Notes: generated from the letters alone by a model not told the origin. Positions 12,093 through 23,490 are shown, counted from the first letter of the stretch. The stretch: DNA of 41,949 nt from Gryganskiella cystojenkinii (GCA_015852425.1 JAAAIG010000282.1:1-41949); one strand, 5' to 3'. Program-made: numbers and translations.

Positions 12093-14090
12093 CTAGTATT
12101 GAATGCCTCTTGGTAACCCCCATTGAAAAAACACGATATCCTTGTACTCTGGACTCGCCAGAAACGTTGCCGGCATCCGATAACCTCGGACCCCATCGAG
12201 CACTTGAATCGCATCCTCGGCTGAATCGACCACACCACTGGCGACAGCCTGTTTGACCGTGTTGACATATCGATCCTTGTAATAAAAGAACCGGTAGAGT
12301 TTCACATCCGTCTTATCCTTCCAGACCTTACCATGGGTCTGCATCAGGGACTCGATCGAGGGTTCACCTGACCAACCTATCGTCCATTCCTTCCAGATGT
12401 TCTCGATCGAATAGAAATCTCGGATCGGATATGGGAAATTCGCTCCCGCAGCAGATCTGAGATGGGCCACGGCCGGCGTCAGCACTGTCGTCCTTGATGT
12501 CGTGGGTTCAGTCGCTTTCCGCCTTTTCACCGAGGTAGCGTTCTCTGAGTCGATGCTGTTCTCATTTTTACTGCCATTGCCACCACTACCACTACCATTA
12601 CCAGCATTCACGGACTGTCGTTTCTCAATCCTGCTCGCATTTTCACGTCGCACTCGAACAGCATCCGCAAGAGTATATACACCCGTCAGTCCTTGAAGGG
12701 TCTCCAGATCCCTAAAGGCCGCCACTTCCGAGTACCCTTCAAGAATGACCAAGTCAACGAATTCCTTCACGATCATAGCCCGACATTCAAAGTTGGCCTT
12801 GTCTGTGGTTTCCCACCAGCGCGCGTTGTATTTCGAGTTGATGTCTTGAATGGCTGGACCGCCTTTGAATCCAAATCGCCATTCTTCCAGAATATCCCAG
12901 AGGGACTTGACGCGACCGTCCAGAATATACACAGGGGACGCTGGCCTGAAGGGCAACTTTGACATTTTTTCATACCCTGGCTTCATCGGTCGAATTTCTT
13001 GGGCTTTGAATTTTTGAATGATCGCTGCGTCTTCAACAAGCGAAGTCTGGATGTCGAAAGTACGGGCAGGCCTATTGGCTGTGTCGATTTCGAGTCTATC
13101 GGTTTCGTTCAATTCAAAGGTCTTCGCGGCAGTCTCTTCTTCTAGTGAAGTAGGTTGGAAGGGTTCTGTCTGAAGAGTTGGATCCTCAATCTCTGCAAGA
13201 GACTGTTCTCGTTCATATGTTTCGGCCACTGGTGTGGAGAGTTTCCATTCTTCAAAAGCCCGCCTTGTAGGCGTTGGCGACCGAGAGGGAGTGGTTGGCA
13301 AGGTCGGTAAGGATGAGTCCTTGATCAGTGGGGGGGACATGACACGGGTCTGGACCACAGAAGATTCAAAGTCTCGATCAAGTCGTTTCCCAGACCAGGA
13401 CGTGAAAGAGAGAGAGGGCATCGGTAAAGTCATGGAGGTAGGTGCCCGCACGGATCGGATCTGTCGCATTTTGTTCCAGAGTCTCAGCACTGGTCGAACA
13501 AAGACCTTTGTTGCGCAAATTGGGACGACGGTCGGATCTAAGCCTGCAAGTCGATTCAGGTTTTCTTCCATCGGGACCACAAACTCGTCGGCATAGCGGG
13601 TAAGTAATTCCCATGTCGGTATCGTATCCAGTCCTTGGCCTGTACACCAATCCTGTCAAGAGGAGCGATAGAGAGGTTTTTTAATAAGAATCATTCCATG
13701 GAAGAAAAGTGCGAGAATAAAAGAAAAACGGGGACGAAGACGAGGACTAAAAAATATAAAATTGTAATCGTTACCTCCCAGTAAACCAAGCCTTTATCTT
13801 CGTCCGGCAAAGAGGCAAGACGAGCAGCTCTTGTGCGTCGCTTTAGTTCCTCCTCTGGACAGGTCAATTCTGAGAGATCGATGGCCGAGTAACCAGGATC
13901 CCATGCCGTGTCTGTCTCGAATTGCGGCGAGTCGCTGCCCAGCTAAGTTGATGACATCATGAAAAAAACGAGAAATATATGAGCGAGCGAACAAAGCGCT
14001 TTCTTTGTTTGTCGATGGAATCTTCAATGTTTTGTCCATACTCCATACCATGTATCCGAGTGCTTGCTCATGCATTGATGAGTCGTCCAT
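12093..14090 (-). CDS. Protein with two GCR1_C-like domains (putative DNA-binding regulator)
   Basis: Three exons on the minus strand, 14090-14049, 13942-13775 and 13652-12093, give 589 residues with clean GT-AG, phase-0 junctions. Two regions show the W-x-EW-x-G pattern of the GCR1_C domain known from Gcr1/Hot1/Msn1-type yeast activators: residues about 313-390 (LWDILEEWRFGF, then the NARWW core) and about 484-565 (IWKEWTIGWSGEPSIESL, GKVWK). A more divergent WEDWCTGQG...WELL segment at about 65-85, spanning the exon 2/3 junction, may be a third relative. The linker is Ser/Thr/Pro/Glu-rich and carries a basic VKRRK nuclear-localisation-like motif. Known family members bind DNA and control transcription; a similar role here is inference and no target is evident. 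The start is supported by a short first exon with an ATG-GTATGG donor. Tandem GCR1_C domains are the unusual point. Confidence 0.75.
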
Positions 14091-15721
14091 TTCTGAAAGC
14101 GGACGAGAAGGGGTGTGTGTGTGGGCGAATGGGTGAAAGAAACAAACAGAGCACGAAAGAGGGGGGGGGGACGAAAGAAAAATACGATGAATCACGTGCA
14201 AAGGGGTCTGCTTCGTTACTCCATCGCGATTCGCGACGAACTAATTGCTTTTCCATTTCTGTTCTTTTCTGCACATTCAGCAACAAACAACCTAATCCCT
14301 ACCATTCATCAATGGAACACACTAGTGCATAGTCTACAAGTAGCATTTCTAAGTAAATGCTTAAAACAACGACCCCCCTATTGTATCTGCTGTATTGTCA
14401 CTCGCCCTTTACTATCAAATAAATAGTTGCTGGTTATTCTTTTGCCGATCCAGTATCAGTCGCAAAAGGCAGAAGCGTAAAGGAGTCGCGTCAGGATCAC
14501 TCGCTTGGTTGCCCTTGCCCCAGCATAAAAGAGGTCACATTTACTGGGACGTAGAGCGAATAAAAGTCATACCTTTTTAGCGCATTGTTGATTCAGGTAC
14601 CACAAGGCGACGAAGAGAACAAGAGATTCGTGATCATGGCTGCTTCTTACAATACAAAAAGAGGAATGGAGCGGTGGTGAAAGATGCGACAAGGTTACTA
14701 ACTGACCTGGACAACCCGAACGAAATCTGCGCGTTATTTCGTGATCCCATGAATCGAGACGTGCTCAAAGATCTATTGGCACCAATCGTTTAGAGCAAAG
14801 GCCCCTATCGAATCTCTTGCTTTCCCTTGAACGTCACTGAAGACGCGCCGAGACCTTAGTCGACTAAGGATGATATTTAGAGATGGAATAGCCGGCGTTA
14901 TGTCGATGTTCCTTCAACCCACACTCTTCCTTCAGACGCTTGGATCCAATTTGGAGAGACTCTACTTTCAGTCTTGAAAAGCCTCTGAGTGAGCTCAAAA
15001 AAATCAAAAGTTGACATGCTGCCATGGTTCAGAGCTGAGATCCGATCGAGCCCCGTTGACATCCACGCTCTTGGCGGTTTCATCTGGGGCCAGATCTTAA
15101 AATGATAACCCTTCTTTAATCGACATCTACTTGTTCTAAGAGAACCACCGTATCTTCAATCTTTCACGACATATTCGGGTGGGATCTGGAGCTCGGCCTT
15201 GGGACTTGTAGCTTCAGAGAGACGTTAAAATGGCTAGCCTCTTCCAAGTAAGTAACACATTCGGAAGTCGGTAGACCAGACGCGTCCGTGCTGGTCTTGG
15301 GATGTCTGTACTCTTGCATGGCGTTGTGGGAATGAGACGGAGCGGCGCAGAATGACACCATTCTCGTCGGTTTCTTCCGCGAGAGATCTTCGTGCAAAAG
15401 GTGTTATGGGTTGGACATGAGAGTGAATGTATGAAAGAATGAGAGTGGCGGAAGAATGGCGTCCTAGAGATGATTTAACTACACGAAAGAAAACCGGATG
15501 ATAATTTAGTCAGGGAAAAAATAAAGTAGAAATTTGATACTGTATCAACAAGGCAAATCACGGCGTGTGTTTGCAATGGACGAGTTGCTCTTTTCACACC
15601 AAATAGTGTCCTTTCTTCTTTCTTCTTCTCTTTTCTTCTTCTTCATCACTGACACTACACCTTCTTTTTATTTTCTCAGCCAACCTCCGCTCGCACTCAA
15701 CAATCAAGCTCATATCCAGCC
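14091..15721. other. Intergenic region with poly-G tract and decayed coding scraps
   Basis: This separates the divergent GCR1_C-like gene and small-family copy A, so both promoters should lie here. A run of about ten G occurs at 14161-14170. The region also contains two protein-like plus-strand stretches described separately. Nothing else is recognised. The 120 bases before 15722 are strongly pyrimidine-rich (TTCTTCTTC), as before the other members of the small family. Confidence 0.5.
14595..15105 (+). pseudogene. Possible decayed coding remnants of unknown origin
   Basis: Plus-strand frames without start codons read like protein sequence: 14595-14793 (ending DVLKDLLAPIV, then TAG) and, after several stops, about 14900-15105 (DAWIQFGETLLSVLKSL, TGA, then SKVDMLPWFRAEIRSSP and VDIHALGGFIWGQILK, TGA). 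A further scrap at 15164-15250 reads FHDIFGWDLELGLGTCSF. The amino-acid mix suggests former exons, but stops and frame changes break it and I recognise no family. It could also be chance. Confidence 0.3.
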
Positions 15722-16660
15722 ATGGCTACCGGATACCCTGGAGCTCCCATCCTCCCATCCTACAGTGACATCCATGCTGGAAACAACAGCAGTGGTCGCA
15801 GCGGCGATTCCAAGGTGCCTCCTACGCTCACCGCTACATCGACAGTAAGACCGGGGAAACCAAAGACCCTGAAAGAGATGATGGCCGAGAATGACCAAAT
15901 TCTGGTCAAAATCCATGACCAAATTCTGGTCAAAATCCATCATCTCTTGTCATTCGTGAGCAAGCACCGGGAGCTGGAGAACGTCAATGACGGTGAGTTC
16001 TCGGAACTGAACCTGTCAGAGTTGCACTCTCTCGAAAAGGCGACTTGCCTAGCCTTGTTACAAAAAGAGAGAGGATGTGTGATGACTCGACAACATGAAC
16101 TCGGGATCGAGATTGCCAAACTGAGTGGTAGGGAAGTACTAACTCGCACAATTCACAGAAACGAAATATTTGAGTGAGGCATGCAAGATCAAACTGGCTG
16201 TCCTAGGAAAAATAAGAAAAAGATGAGTCCAGTCCAGCAAAGAGGCAGTGCCAANNNNNNNNNNAGGGTTCCTCACCTCAATTTTGCGTACATGTTGCAC
16301 ATGATGTAGAACGAGCCTTCTCCGAGCAAGACGAGGACCTGGCCCGACGCCTTCGATCCGCAGACGACTCGGTTGAGCGCATCGAGATCCTGTTGAGTCA
16401 GATCGCGATCATGATCATGGACAACAAAAAGATCCCCTCGCCCGACTACAACAAACTGTTTAAAGTCAACGCGTCCTCGTTCAAGACCACCCAGGAAGGG
16501 GGCGGTGGATTGGAAACAGACTCAACCGCTGGCGAGGTTTTATGCCGATGATCCAAGTATTGTTCGAGCAACCGCCAGCAAGGAACTGGATCGATTGCAT
16601 CAAGAGAAAAAGGCGTTGTTGTCGTGTCGGTACAACCCCTCGGCGGGACCTTTTTACTAA
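15722..16660 (+). CDS. Small helical family, copy A (frameshift in exon 2)
   Basis: Member of the five-copy family found in this window. Exon 1, 15722-16127, encodes a low-complexity N-terminus, then a helix with a duplicated DQILVKIH unit and ends EIAKLS; its donor is phase 1, as in copies B-E. The intron contains the ten-N assembly gap. Exon 2 starts at 16310 (ERAFSEQDEDLARRL, SVERIEILLSQIAIM). Read straight through, the frame stops at 16549-16551, giving about 215 residues. The family C-terminus (KQTQPLARFY, then KELDRLHQEKKALLS) continues in the +1 frame to a TAA at 16658-16660. One extra base (or two missing) in the G-rich stretch near 16490-16515 would explain this. It could be a real mutation or an assembly error next to the gap. 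Function unknown. Confidence 0.65.
15893..15940 (+). repeat. Perfect 24-bp tandem duplication inside copy A exon 1
   Basis: The 24-base unit encoding DQILVKIH occurs twice back to back without mismatch and in frame. It doubles the helix core that is single in copies B-E, pointing to a recent in-frame expansion. Confidence 0.9.
16255..16264. other. Assembly gap (10 N)
   Basis: Ten undetermined bases lie inside the intron of small-family copy A. The true length of the gap is unknown, so the intron size and the 5' flank of exon 2 are uncertain. Confidence 1.
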
Positions 16661-17083
16661 GGATAGGAAACCCTAAGTCATTTATGTAACTCCACGATTT
16701 TTATTTTTTTTTTTGCTACTTGGTTTGCCATGTCGTGTTTGGTTGTGAACAAGCATAGAATACCATCCGATGATTCACACATGGGAATGCGCGTCGTCGT
16801 TTTTTCAATGGATGGACATATGTGTATATCTATCTCTCTCTCTCCTGTTCGCTTTTGGACTACGAGAGAGTAGAAAAACGCCTCTCGCTCTTTATGACAC
16901 TACTCAATTCGCCACATCTTTTTCGACTGTCGAAAAACTTCAAATTTGTTCGAGGGTAAAGAATCAAAGGAACCCCTTGGAAACTCCCGCCTCCTCTTAC
17001 TTTCCTCTTCAACGCCTCCCCCTCACAATTCCCTTTCGACATCCAACTCGCACTTATCCACACCATCTCCCACCTTTGCACCC
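16661..17083. promoter_or_regulatory. Spacer between copies A and B with pyrimidine-rich leader
   Basis: This is the 3' end region of copy A (poly-T near 16700) followed by the presumed promoter of copy B. It has a TCTATCTCTCTCTCTC tract at about 16828-16845 and a long CT-rich, CA-rich leader up to the ATG. No gene is seen. The upstream open frame extending the copy B start is pyrimidine-rich leader and not conserved among the paralogues. Confidence 0.5.
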
Positions 17084-17972
17084 ATGGCTGCAGTACCCAA
17101 CCCTCGAGAACCCTTCCTTCCATCCTATGATCAGCTCGACGTCTACAGCAGCAGCTGCAACTCCAAGTCAAACTCGAACCCCAAAGCGAACCCAACTCTC
17201 ATCGCAGGACAACCTTTGACCTTGGAGACCATGTTGGCCGAGATTGATCAAAATTTGGAGCATGTCTATGCTCAAACAGCGGCTTTCTACAAAGGCAGTG
17301 TCACCGCGAAAGACTTCCTGGAACGTAACATGTTGAGTTTGTTTTCTACTCAAAGGAACGTCTCCTTGAACCTCTTGGAAGAAGAGAGACGAAGGCTCTT
17401 GAACCTTCAACATGAACTTCGGCTAGAGTTTGTCAGAAAGAATAACGGTAAAGCAAGAAAAAAAAAAAAAGTAAAAAAAGCGGGACTGAGAACTGTGTGA
17501 CAAAAATAAAGAAAGAACGTGAGAATTTACATGCAAAAGGAGTAGAAATGGGAAAGGGCCAAACAATGACGTTCACAACCACAAACTGAATCTGTTGTTT
17601 GCTTTTTTTATAGGACGACCTTATCTTGACCAAGTAAGGGATCTGTCCAATCGACTTGAAATCCTGGAGGAATCCATCGAACGAATCGAGAATCTGTTGG
17701 ATCAAATCGGGATCATGGTTATCAACAACCATGGCTGCCCCCAACTAGAGTACAAAAAACTCTTTACCGTCACTATGACAACCTCCTCCTCCTCTTCCTC
17801 CACTATCACGATGAATGGTGGCAAAGGACAAACGCCACGAGAGACTCAACCCCTGGCCAGATTCTATTCCAGTGACTGGAAGGCAGCCCGAGCAATCGTG
17901 CAACGAGAACTGGATCAGTTGCGTCGGGAACGCAGCATGTTGTTGATGACTCGTTTTGGCGCCTCTCCGTGA
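17084..17972 (+). CDS. Small helical family, copy B, 240 aa
   Basis: Two exons, 17084-17447 and 17614-17972, with a phase-1 GT-AG intron of 166 nt, encode 240 residues. The N-terminus is Ser/Asn/Pro-rich. A helix containing TLETMLAEIDQNLEHV follows, then a charged helix (LEEERRRLLNLQHELRLEF) that ends at the splice site. Exon 2 gives a coiled segment (NRLEILEESIERIENLLDQI), a variable Ser-rich linker and the family C-terminal motif TQPLARFY with ELDQLRRERSMLL. No signal peptide, membrane span, or cysteine or metal-binding pattern is visible, so a soluble helical protein is likely. It converges on the LRR/F-box-like gene at 18085, about 110 bases away. Function unknown; the start was chosen by alignment with copies A and C (MA-x-x-x-P). 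Confidence 0.8.
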
Positions 17973-18084
17973 AATACCACTGTCTCACTTTTTGCCCCGA
18001 CCATGTCTTCGTTTTGATCTTCGTCCACACAGGTATAGACAAGTAGAGAAAACTGTCAAAGTGAAAATAAAAAAATGCTTGTTA

Positions 18085-20139
18085 TCAAAAGTGCCATTGG
18101 TCCGTAGACCCTTTCTGTGGTTCCCGAGCATTACTGGCCTGTACCAGTAGTTCGATCTGAACTGGACCCTCGGATATATTCACGGATTGAACCCACTTGA
18201 TCAGACCTGGCTTGCCCCGGATCGTGCGCATGACAAGGTTCAGTAATGATTTCTTGAATCGCAAACAAATCTCTCGCTCGATCTCCTCAGGTTCGACCCC
18301 AAAATCATCCGAGAACCATATCGAAAGTTTTTCCAGTTGAGGGCGGCTTGATGGGCTAAAGATAATGGCGGTACGGTCGTCGTCATGATTGTGAACGTCT
18401 CCTCCTTTCCTTGCACGAACCACAGCAGCATCATCTCCGAGTCCACTAAAGAGAGCATAGCTATCCAGAGATTGGCGGATCGACAGTTCAACGAGGACAG
18501 GCAGTTCCTCTCTCAAGATCCTGTTCATCCTTATGCAATCTACTGGGATCAGCCTACATGTATGCGTCCTTCCAGAGAGATCCAACGACCTCAGGGTCGC
18601 GCCCCAGGGAAACCAGAGTTCCTTCTTTGACGCCATACTGGCCCTTTGTTCCTGCGCCAATCGATAGTGATAGACCAGATCCTTGGATTTCGAGGACCTG
18701 TCGTTTTTGTCATCTACGACTGTGGTCACGTCCTGAAACGAGCACCGAACAAAGGCACAGACGGACTGGTATATGTTCAATCGCTCGACTTTGCTCATAA
18801 TCGGATGTCTAAGGACCTTTTGTTCTGGTTCGAGCGGCATCGCAATCCATCCATCGAGTCCCTTCCAGGAAAGAGTTCGTAGTCTCAATGAAGGAAAAGA
18901 AGCATAGCGGCGATAAGAACCCTTGTCTTTGAATCTCGTGTCCAAGATCGTGTCAAACAGACCGTTCAGCCAGCTGCAAGGGCCACCATACCCAGGCATG
19001 TAACCCCAGAGTTCCAAATCTCGGAGTCGAGGTATATTCAGAATCATGTCCCAAAGTGCATGATCGTGTGTAAACTGGGTCTCCAGACGTGTTAAGAACG
19101 GGTAATAAAATGAGAGGCCATCGAGACGTTCTGGGGGTGACAAGACCGTGTCATGGAGAACGCTGGTATAGTCAGGTCGTATAAGCTTTCGCCAGCGAAT
19201 TCCCTGCAGTGTTCGGAGGTTGGGGAACCGTCCTCCAAGGCGGACCATTTCCAGAGCGGTCAGGATGAGTCCATGATAGGTGAAAGAGGTCATCTTGGGG
19301 AAGATCAGGAAAGGAGGATAGTTCCTGCTGTTGTCGTTGGTAACGTTGATTGTTGCCGCAAATACTTCGTTGAATTTCTCGGTTAATGGCGAGTCGTTCT
19401 CCAACAGGGACCTGCTGTTGAATTTAAAGCCCGAGATTTCAAGGTGACGTATTTCAGGCATGCGAAAAAGTATCTCTGAGAGCAATGGCCAGTCCAGAGT
19501 CAAGGTCTTATTGGGTGGACATCGGCATGAGAATCGAAGGGTGAAAGATCGAAGATTGGCGAGACTTGTGGATGCGACCACATCAAGAAAGGACAGGATG
19601 GGCTCCTTTTTTGGGCACTCTAAGAGCCCGAGTTCGAGATGACCCAAAGCAGTAAAGTGGCTGCACAGAAGAGGACCAAAGTTGACGAGATCCAAAGCCC
19701 ATTTCATTTGAGGGTAGACGGCGAGCTTGCTGACGTTGGGACAATGGATCCGGATATCAGACTCGAGCTCAGGGGTTATGTAATCGAGAACAATAGATTC
19801 GACACGTTGTCCTTGGTTGGCGATCGATCCTGGTAGGTCAGAGAGAAAGTGGTGATACTGAGAACGCGCGGCTGGTTTCAATGTTGGTAGGTGGACCATG
19901 GACATGCATGCCAGACGTAGAGAATGGGATACGAGTTGGATTCGACGATGATCCGATGAGCGGAGGACGTTGTTCCCGTAGAGGAGGCAATGGGCTAATT
20001 CAGGAATGGCAAAGACGCGTTGGATGGCTGAGGGCATGGATTCGATGGATTCGATGGATTGTCCATTGGGAACAGGACCCTTGTGATTGCCGCCGATGAC
20101 AATGGAAGCAGGAGGGCTGCTAGTAACGGTCGTGGTCAT
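18085..20139 (-). CDS. LRR/F-box-like protein, single exon, 684 aa
   Basis: One continuous frame. After a Ser/Thr-rich leader, residues about 36-80 (SAIQRVFAIPELAHCLLY, then IQLVSHSLRLAC) have the spacing of a degenerate F-box. The remainder is irregular leucine-rich repeat sequence (IHCPNVSKLAVYP, FTALGHLELGLL, MPEIRHLEISGF, IPRLRDLELWGY, LRLRTLSWKGL, TLRSLDLSGR). It belongs to the same broad class as the gene at 9701-11821 but is too diverged to be a recent copy. By family analogy it could be an SCF-type adaptor, but no partner or substrate is evident. It converges with small-family copy B and diverges from the M13 peptidase gene, with about 685 bases between the two starts. Confidence 0.75.
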   Translation of the reverse strand: MTTTVTSSPPASIVIGGNHKGPVPNGQSIESIESMPSAIQRVFAIPELAHCLLYGNNVLRSSDHRRIQLVSHSLRLACMSMVHLPTLKPAARSQYHHFLSDLPGSIANQGQRVESIVLDYITPELESDIRIHCPNVSKLAVYPQMKWALDLVNFGPLLCSHFTALGHLELGLLECPKKEPILSFLDVVASTSLANLRSFTLRFSCRCPPNKTLTLDWPLLSEILFRMPEIRHLEISGFKFNSRSLLENDSPLTEKFNEVFAATINVTNDNSRNYPPFLIFPKMTSFTYHGLILTALEMVRLGGRFPNLRTLQGIRWRKLIRPDYTSVLHDTVLSPPERLDGLSFYYPFLTRLETQFTHDHALWDMILNIPRLRDLELWGYMPGYGGPCSWLNGLFDTILDTRFKDKGSYRRYASFPSLRLRTLSWKGLDGWIAMPLEPEQKVLRHPIMSKVERLNIYQSVCAFVRCSFQDVTTVVDDKNDRSSKSKDLVYHYRLAQEQRASMASKKELWFPWGATLRSLDLSGRTHTCRLIPVDCIRMNRILREELPVLVELSIRQSLDSYALFSGLGDDAAVVRARKGGDVHNHDDDRTAIIFSPSSRPQLEKLSIWFSDDFGVEPEEIEREICLRFKKSLLNLVMRTIRGKPGLIKWVQSVNISEGPVQIELLVQASNAREPQKGSTDQWHF

Positions 20140-20824
20140 GGTGACGTTTTTAATGCGAACGTGATTCGGCTGTGAGTGTCATTGTGGAGAGATAGTGAAT
20201 GCTGAAAGAGAGAGTGACACTGTCTCTCTTCGCGCAACCAAGCGACACACACCCCGATCGATTTCACTCTCACATTACCCACGCAACGCACACTTGGAAG
20301 AACAATAAAAAGTCGACAGTCACCCATCGTTTTTGCTTCATTTTTGTTTGTCGTGGATCTCTGACAGCCTCGACGCCTTTATTCGTCACCGGAACGACCT
20401 ACTGTGCCTAGTACAATCCAGGGCTGGAGCAAAAAAAGAACGGATCCCAGGATGCAGATAGCCTAGGGTCACATGACGAGTTTGTTTTTATAGCTTTTCC
20501 ATCCCACCACCGCCTTCGTTGCATGCCGCTCGCGAAAGCCCTGGCATATTCCCTGCAAATATCTCTTCAGCCCAATATGCCGATTTGTTTGTTCCCTGGG
20601 ATTTTTTGTTTTGTTGTTGGCGCCCAATTAACGTGTGTTGTCATGCAAGACCAACGACTAGGGTTCTTTGCAAAAAAAATACACTAACTATTTGAACACT
20701 GACCGATCTGTCGACTTTTCAAGAATCTCTGGTTAAAGGAGAAAGCCATAAAAAGCAGAACATTCATCCCCTCAACAAACTTAGACTCACTCTCACCATT
20801 AAAATATATACATTTATAACTTCG
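20140..20824. promoter_or_regulatory. Divergent promoter region between LRR/F-box-like and M13 peptidase genes
   Basis: No gene is seen. The peptidase side is AT-rich just before its start (AAAATATATACATTTATAAC at about 20800-20820), including a possible TATA-like TATATA. The other side carries short CA- and GT-rich stretches. Short open frames here have no recognisable content. Confidence 0.45.
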
Positions 20825-23490
20825 ATGATACCCACAAGGACTCTCCTGTCGGTGACAGCCATTGGCATGGCTCTTTCTGTTATGCAATCTGCTGCTGCTC
20901 TAACCAAGGAGGTACGAGTCTCCCATGAACAACATATCAGTATAAGCAAGCACGCCGGACTCGAGAATTCTAATCAGACGCTTTTTTTATACCATAATGA
21001 CGACAGGACGTCTGCAGTACACCAGAGTGTAAAGAAATCGCGAGTGGTATCCTTCACGACATGAACCCCGACATTGACCCTTGTCAAGACTTTAGCGAGT
21101 TTGTCTGTAAGTTTTTCGCCTCTTCCCGTTTTCTTTTTTGTTCGATTATTTCCGCAATGCAGTCAAGTGTATTGTTCATTGCCCTACCTCCCATTCTTCC
21201 TACTTGTCGTGCATATGTATATTTAACTTTTGCATGAAAAAATACAGGTGGGGGGTTCAACAACAAAACCAAGATCGCTCCAGATCTGCCCTCGAATGAC
21301 CACTTCAGTATCCTCTACGAACAGAACCAACGTATTTTCCTCGCCATCCTCGATCGCAACAACCCCAAGTCGCCAAAGGCCCACCCGGGCGATGTCTATG
21401 CTAAACGGAACATTGAAAAATTCCAAGGGCTGTACAGCAGTTGCATGGACTTGGATCGACTGAGTCAAGCCGGTCGAAAGCCTCTCACGGACGAGATACA
21501 GGAGATCCTCAAGCTCTTTCCAGTCTCCAACAGCGATCTCATCACTAATACAGGAGCCAGCACCGACACTAGTACCAATAATACCACAACGTTGAACAAA
21601 ACCACGTTATCCTCATCCCTGGCTCACTACAACAAGATCGGGATTGACAGCTTTGTCTTATTTTCTGCCCAAGTCGATTTCAAGGACCCGACAAAATACT
21701 CACTGATGCTCATGGAGGGCGGTCTCGGCCTCCCAGCCAAGGAGTACTACCAGGACCCGACCATCGCCTCTATGTATCAATCCGTGGTGCAACAGATGTT
21801 CGAGGTCGTTTTCGACGAACAGCAAAAGGATGGACCATCCTCCGCCGATAACACTACTACCTCTAAATGGTCCGAGGTGGCTAAGAACGTGGTCGCTTTC
21901 GAGATCCAGCTTTCAAACATCGGGACCAATTTAACAGATATGTACAATCCCACTGGAATTTATAATCCGATGACCATCGATCAACTCGGCTCCATGACTC
22001 CCTCGATTGATTGGAACCTGGTGTTTGACAAGACACTTCCCAGCGACGTCCATTCTCTTGCTCAGATCATTGTCACGTCTCCATCCTACCAAGAAAAACT
22101 CGAAACCCTTCTCCAACAATCCGAATCCAAGTCTATTCAAAACTATTTTGTCTGGAAGTTGATCCTAAAGCGCGCCGCCAGTCTGTCCACGGAATTCTCG
22201 AAACCGCTCAGAGTCTTGAGCGGGGCTATGACCGGTGTGAGCTCAAACGCGACCACGGAACGCTGGAAGGAATGTGTCCAGACTGTGGACACGAACCTGG
22301 GTGACCTTTCGGGTCATTATTTTGTAGAGGAGACCTTCAAGGACACGACGCTTGAACAAATGAGCGAGATGATCGAGTCTATCCGTTCGACTTATCGGGA
22401 AGATTTCCCTAAGCTCGACTGGCTCGACAACACGACGAGGGAAGGCGCGCTCCAGAAGCTGAACGCGATCCAGGGCAGGATCGGGTACTCAACCGAAGAC
22501 CCCGACATCAAGTCATCTCAATCGTTGGATGAACATTACAAGGATGTGAAGATAGATGACAAGGACTATTACGGAAACCTGGTTCGCGCCCTAACCTGGA
22601 CCGCTCAGAAGGGACTGTCTAATTTGGGTAAGCCTGTCAACAAGAAATCGGTCTTGTTTGTGCCTCAGACCGTGAACGCTTATTACAGCGCGTTCCAAAA
22701 CCAGATCTTTTTCCCGGCCGGTATCTTGAGACCACCGTTTTTTCAGCCCGAGAACCCAGAGTACTTGAATTACGGAGCGATCGGCATGATTGCTGCCCAC
22801 GAGATCACAGTAAGTGTGTATTTGATATTTATCTAATATTTTTTTTGTTGAAACAGGCTCATCTCAGACTCCTTTTTTTTCTTCTCTCCTAGCACGGATT
22901 TGACAACAGAGGTCATCTGTTTGACGCAGACGGAAAGCTGGTCGATGTAAGTCAGAATTCAGCTGTCTGCTATGTATTTACCCTTGCAGTGTTATGAACC
23001 GCTGATTGTAACATCGAACCCTGCATTTGTCCGAAAATAGTGGTGGACCAACGCGACTACAGCCGCATTCAACAACAAATCTCAGTGCTTTGTCAAGCAA
23101 TATTCCAGCTACACAGTCAACGGACCGGATGGCAAGGACTACAATGTGAATGGTGCACTGACGCTTGCAGAGAACATTGCCGACAACGGAGGTCTTAAAC
23201 AGGCGTTCAACAGTTGGCAGGCTCGATCTCTTTCGAAAGCGAACAATAACCAGAAATTGCCTGGTCTTGAAAAGTACACACCGGAACAGCTGTTCTTCAT
23301 GTCGTTTGGTCGGATGTGGTGTGCAAAGATGAGACCCGAGTTGTTCTTGGGCACGGTCTTGACAGATACACATAGTCCACCTCAATGGCGGATCAATGGC
23401 GCGGCCCAGAACACGGCTCAGTTTGCAACAGCGTTCCAGTGCAATGCCGATAGTCCCATGAACCCGACCAAGAAATGCGACCTGTGGTAG
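20825..23490 (+). CDS. Secreted M13 (neprilysin/ECE-type) zinc metallopeptidase, 750 aa
   Basis: Five exons, 20825-20911, 21007-21106, 21248-22809, 22893-22946 and 23041-23490, join in frame to 750 residues. Residues 1-26 form a signal peptide (LLSVTAIGMALSVMQSAAA), where animal relatives have a membrane anchor, so the enzyme is probably secreted. The N-terminal Cys pattern and DPCQDFSEFVCGG motif are those of the M13 propeptidase region. NAYYSAFQNQIFFPAGIL is the substrate-binding block. HEITHGFD gives the zinc site HExxH at about 580-584, interrupted exactly between T and H by an intron. ENIADNGG supplies the third zinc ligand Glu (about 645) and Asp (about 649). The protein ends with the conserved CDLW. 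All catalytic residues are present. M13 enzymes cleave short peptides on the amino side of hydrophobic residues; the fungal substrate is not known from sequence. Several N-x-S/T sites fit secretion. Confidence 0.93.

Noticed and set aside
13794..14201. 135-codon minus-strand frame spanning GCR1_C-like exon 1
   Set aside because: It reads through two good splice sites. The spliced 14 + 56 + 519 codon model keeps the frame and conserved composition.
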